Assembly (NCBI GenBank): GCA_023411555.1
Contig: JAEYOQ010000006.1
Span: 13,983-77,982, forward strand
From: Bacillota bacterium
Lineage (GTDB): Bacteria; Bacillota; Clostridia; Lachnospirales; Lachnospiraceae
Length of the DNA stretch: 64,000 nucleotides
Reading direction: 5' to 3'
The position numbers and the translations under genes are program-made. Position 1 is the stretch's first letter, and every line of letters starts with the position of its first letter. Positions 62,006 through 64,000 of the stretch are shown in pieces. Under the pieces are notes generated by a model, which made no database searches, was not told the DNA's origin, and was given only the letters and a program-made list of their open reading frames with translations.

Positions 62006-63439
62006 ATGGGTAATAATGATGATTTTAACATAGATGATATAAAGGCTTCTGGAGATAAGGATAAGAAAGGTCAGCATGAGGATCATAACGAGTATGAAGA
62101 AATTTGCTATCTTTGCAGAAGGCCTGAGAGCAAGGTCGGAAAGATGATACACATTCCAAATCAGATTAGCATCTGCTCTGATTGTATGCAAAAGACCTTT
62201 GATACAATTAATAAGTCAGATAATCCGTATCTACAGATGATGAACATAAATCCAAGTATGCTTAACTTCTCAGGCTTTCCAAATGATATACCAAACGCAC
62301 AGAAGCTGAAGAAAAAGAAACCGGAGGAGAAGAAGGAACCACAGAAGTTCGATCGAAACAGCATTCCTTCCCCCCATGTCATTAAGGCAAGTCTCGATGA
62401 TTTTATCATTGGACAGGAGCGGGCTAAGAAGGTCATATCGGTAGGTGTATACAATCATTATAAGCGAATCGGTAGTCTAATAGATCAAGAGGTCGAGATT
62501 GAAAAATCCAATATGCTGATGATTGGACCCACCGGCAGTGGTAAAACCTATTTGGTAAAGACCTTAGCGAAGCTTCTAAATGTTCCCTTAGCAATTACAG
62601 ATGCTACCTCATTAACAGAGGCAGGCTATATTGGTGATGATGTGGAAAGTGTGATTTCAAAGCTATTACAGGCAGCAGGGAATGATGTGGAAAAGGCAGA
62701 ACGAGGGATTGTATTTATTGATGAGATCGATAAGATAGCCAAGAAGAGAAATACAAACAGTCGTGATGTTAGTGGCGAGTCTGTCCAGCAAGGATTACTA
62801 AAGCTTTTGGAGGGTAGTAATGTCGAGGTACCGGTCGGAGCATCCTCTAAGAATGCGATGGTACCTTTGACGACAGTAAATACACAGAATATCTTATTTA
62901 TTTGTGGTGGAGCTTTCCCGGATCTGGATAAAATCATAAAAGCGAGACTGAATAAGCAATCTTCCATCGGTTTCCATGCGGATTTGAAGGATAAGTACGA
63001 TGAAGAGCCGAATATCTTACAGAAGGCTACTTTAGATGATCTCAGAGAATATGGCATGATACCGGAATTCTTAGGCAGACTTCCGATTATGTTCTCATTA
63101 GAAGGGCTAACAAAAGAGATGTTGGTGAAGGTGCTGAAGGAGCCTAAGAACGCCATCCTGAAGCAATATCAGAAGCTTCTGGCTATGGATGAGGTGGATC
63201 TGGAGTTCTCACCGGATGCCCTGGAAGCAATTGCTGAGAAGGCATTAGAGAAGAAGACTGGTGCAAGAGCGTTACGTGCTATTTTAGAGGATCTTATGCT
63301 TGACATTATGTATGAGATACCAAAGGATGATAATATCGGTAGGGTGATAATAACTAGAGACTATATTGAAGGGAAAGGTGTGCCTGTGATCGAGATGCGA
63401 GGCGTGGGTAAGCAAAATCTGATTGCTTCGGGGAATTAA
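62006..63439 (+). CDS. clpX: ClpX-like AAA+ unfoldase lacking the RKH loop
   Basis: A 477-residue ATPase. The zinc-binding domain has C34/C37 and C57/C60 (CYLCRRP, CSDCM) behind a 30-residue acidic extension. Walker A GPTGSGKT (174-181), Walker B VFIDE (236-240), pore-1 GYIG (207-210, usually GYVG), IGF loop for ClpP docking (321-323) and sensor 2 KTGARALRA are present. The pore-entrance RKH motif that binds ssrA tags is absent: the place (about 277-290) reads VGASSKNAMVPL. No clpP adjoins it. It may be a paralogue with a different substrate range. Confidence 0.85.
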   Translation: MGNNDDFNIDDIKASGDKDKKGQHEDHNEYEEICYLCRRPESKVGKMIHIPNQISICSDCMQKTFDTINKSDNPYLQMMNINPSMLNFSGFPNDIPNAQKLKKKKPEEKKEPQKFDRNSIPSPHVIKASLDDFIIGQERAKKVISVGVYNHYKRIGSLIDQEVEIEKSNMLMIGPTGSGKTYLVKTLAKLLNVPLAITDATSLTEAGYIGDDVESVISKLLQAAGNDVEKAERGIVFIDEIDKIAKKRNTNSRDVSGESVQQGLLKLLEGSNVEVPVGASSKNAMVPLTTVNTQNILFICGGAFPDLDKIIKARLNKQSSIGFHADLKDKYDEEPNILQKATLDDLREYGMIPEFLGRLPIMFSLEGLTKEMLVKVLKEPKNAILKQYQKLLAMDEVDLEFSPDALEAIAEKALEKKTGARALRAILEDLMLDIMYEIPKDDNIGRVIITRDYIEGKGVPVIEMRGVGKQNLIASGN

Positions 63440-63540
63440 TACTTCCTATACCTCTACAGGACACACATAGCACAAACTAGCACAATGGGCATATGCTAAT
63501 ATGGTAAGGATTATAAATGAACATAGATAGGGGATTGTTT

Positions 63541-63825
63541 ATGTCATTATTTGGTAGGCTATTTAATAGGAAGAAACAGGAATACCAGCAGGAGAAGGCA
63601 GAAGAAGAGAGAGTTGACGAAGAGTTATTGGAGGATACTACTGACGAGGAGACAGATACGTCGGAAGAAGTAGAACCGGATGATAACGAGGAGGAAGATT
63701 CTAATATAGAATATGAGGTTGTAGAGAGAGAAATTCTACCGGCTAAAATCGTATGTCCTGACTGCGGAGGAATTACCTTAGAGGGCTTAGACTTTTGTGA
63801 TAAATGCGGAGGAGAACTTAACTAG
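63541..63825 (+). CDS. Small acidic protein with C-terminal zinc ribbon
   Basis: A 94-residue protein. A short basic N-terminus (SLFGRLFNRKKQEY) is followed by a run rich in Glu and Asp (about 20-60), and a zinc ribbon with CPDCGG and CDKCGGEL at the C-terminus. ATG 63541 is favoured over an in-frame start at 63517 because AGGGGA precedes it. Function unknown. It stands just after the clpX-like gene and could be co-transcribed with it (101-base gap). Confidence 0.7.
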   Translation: MSLFGRLFNRKKQEYQQEKAEEERVDEELLEDTTDEETDTSEEVEPDDNEEEDSNIEYEVVEREILPAKIVCPDCGGITLEGLDFCDKCGGELN

Positions 63826-63839
63826 TAAGTAAAGAGGAG

Positions 63840-63883
63840 GATGTTGGTATAACCCATTGATGGGTTATATCAACATCTTTTTT
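63840..63883 (+). terminator. Rho-independent terminator, second IS insertion point
   Basis: A 17-bp stem (63840-63856 with 63861-63877, one G-U pair) around TTGA, then TTTTTT. The IS200 left end begins at the end of the T tract. Confidence 0.9.
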
Positions 63884-64000
63884 GTAGGGCTATCTTTAAA
63901 AAACCACCAGCTATGCTGGTGGATCCCAGTGGCTTCTAGCGTTTTCATAAGAGAACTCCTTTGTTATAATGAGTGTGGGTCTCAAACCGCACTATAATAA
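63882..64000 (+). mobile_element. Left end of a second IS200 copy (cut by the window end)
   Basis: Identical over 119 bases to 9019-9137, including the left-end hairpin (63904-63922) and the first arm of the tnpA leader hairpin. The tnpA gene would lie beyond base 64000. Same orientation as the first copy. Confidence 0.92.

Noticed and set aside
9019..64000. Two same-orientation IS copies as ends of a composite transposon
   Set aside because: The interval holds greA, lysS, cdaA, leuA and other core genes, and IS200 elements do not mobilise DNA between copies in that way.
1..64000. tRNA or rRNA genes
   Set aside because: No T-loop-like GGTTCGAATCC with a matching cloverleaf and no rRNA-like stretch was noticed; a tRNAscan-SE run would settle this.

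Overview
The window looks like a chromosomal segment of a low-GC, Gram-positive anaerobe of the class Clostridia, most likely Lachnospiraceae. This rests on strong purine-rich ribosome binding sites, a lysyl-tRNA synthetase with an extra C-terminal tRNA-binding domain, a cdaA-cdaR pair, an NADH:rubredoxin-type oxidoreductase, hemerythrin, LytTR/GHKL and BceAB-like modules, and a glycerol-phosphate cell-wall polymer cluster. No rRNA, tRNA, CRISPR array or prophage was recognised. The organism call is an inference from gene content; nothing in the window names a species.

Layout. 1-2071: 3' part of an NMT1/SsuA-type ABC importer operon whose permease gene seems to start with ATA. 2208-9017: small accessory operons (a MarR and a PadR regulator, each with a palindromic operator inside its own promoter, with a membrane protein or an acetyltransferase downstream), hemerythrin, MmcQ/YjbR, a flavin-oxidase-like gene and two decayed chemoreceptor tails. 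9019-~9790: an IS200-type insertion sequence. 9859-14056 (minus): a second-type topoisomerase pair (ParE/ParC-like). 14641-19419: PHP phosphoesterase, lysA, greA and lysS. 19892-25224: accessory stretch with a PD-(D/E)XK-like protein, SDR, nitroreductase, aldo/keto reductase, a displaced copy of a piece of lysS, and a Nudix-DUF429 fusion. 25319-30325: LytTR/GHKL two-component system divergent from a BceAB-like ABC exporter, with a pair of LytTR-type direct repeats between them. 30421-39757: an Asp/Ser 12-residue repeat protein, an AraC regulator, and a uronide or galactoside utilisation locus (PHP, two LplB/LplC-type permeases, a broken solute-binding protein, a broken AraC sensor-regulator, a GH4 glycosidase). 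This locus carries two scars: a decayed copy of the GH4 5' region, and a deletion that removed the 5' ends of two divergent genes.

39935-47350: rubredoxin-domain oxidoreductase, an S-box (SAM-I) riboswitch in front of an orphan 98-residue protein, GDPD, a MITE-like folded repeat, then two membrane proteins, cdaA, cdaR and an HPr-like protein in one operon. 47351-49623: a long structured leader and leuA. 49940-59827: a wall or capsule polymer cluster (GT2-TagF fusion with an acidic insert, TagG/TagH exporter, TagD, two TagF-like polymerases, and on the other strand an LCP ligase and a priming sugar-phosphate transferase), with a 160-nt imperfect palindrome at the strand switch. 60130-63825: an HtrA protease with an Asn/Ser/Tyr-rich cytoplasmic leader, a ClpX-like unfoldase that lacks the RKH loop, and a small acidic zinc-ribbon protein. 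63882-64000: the left end of a second copy of the same IS200 element.

The clearest integrated systems are the polymer cluster (TagD makes CDP-glycerol, the TagF-like enzymes polymerise, TagGH exports, LCP attaches), c-di-AMP synthesis and control (cdaA/cdaR), and peptide sensing or detoxification (LytTR/GHKL with BceAB). The least explained items are the riboswitch-controlled 98-residue protein, the two folded intergenic repeats, the ClpX variant, and the small ORF paired with the PD-(D/E)XK protein. Every assignment was made by reading motifs, without any database search.
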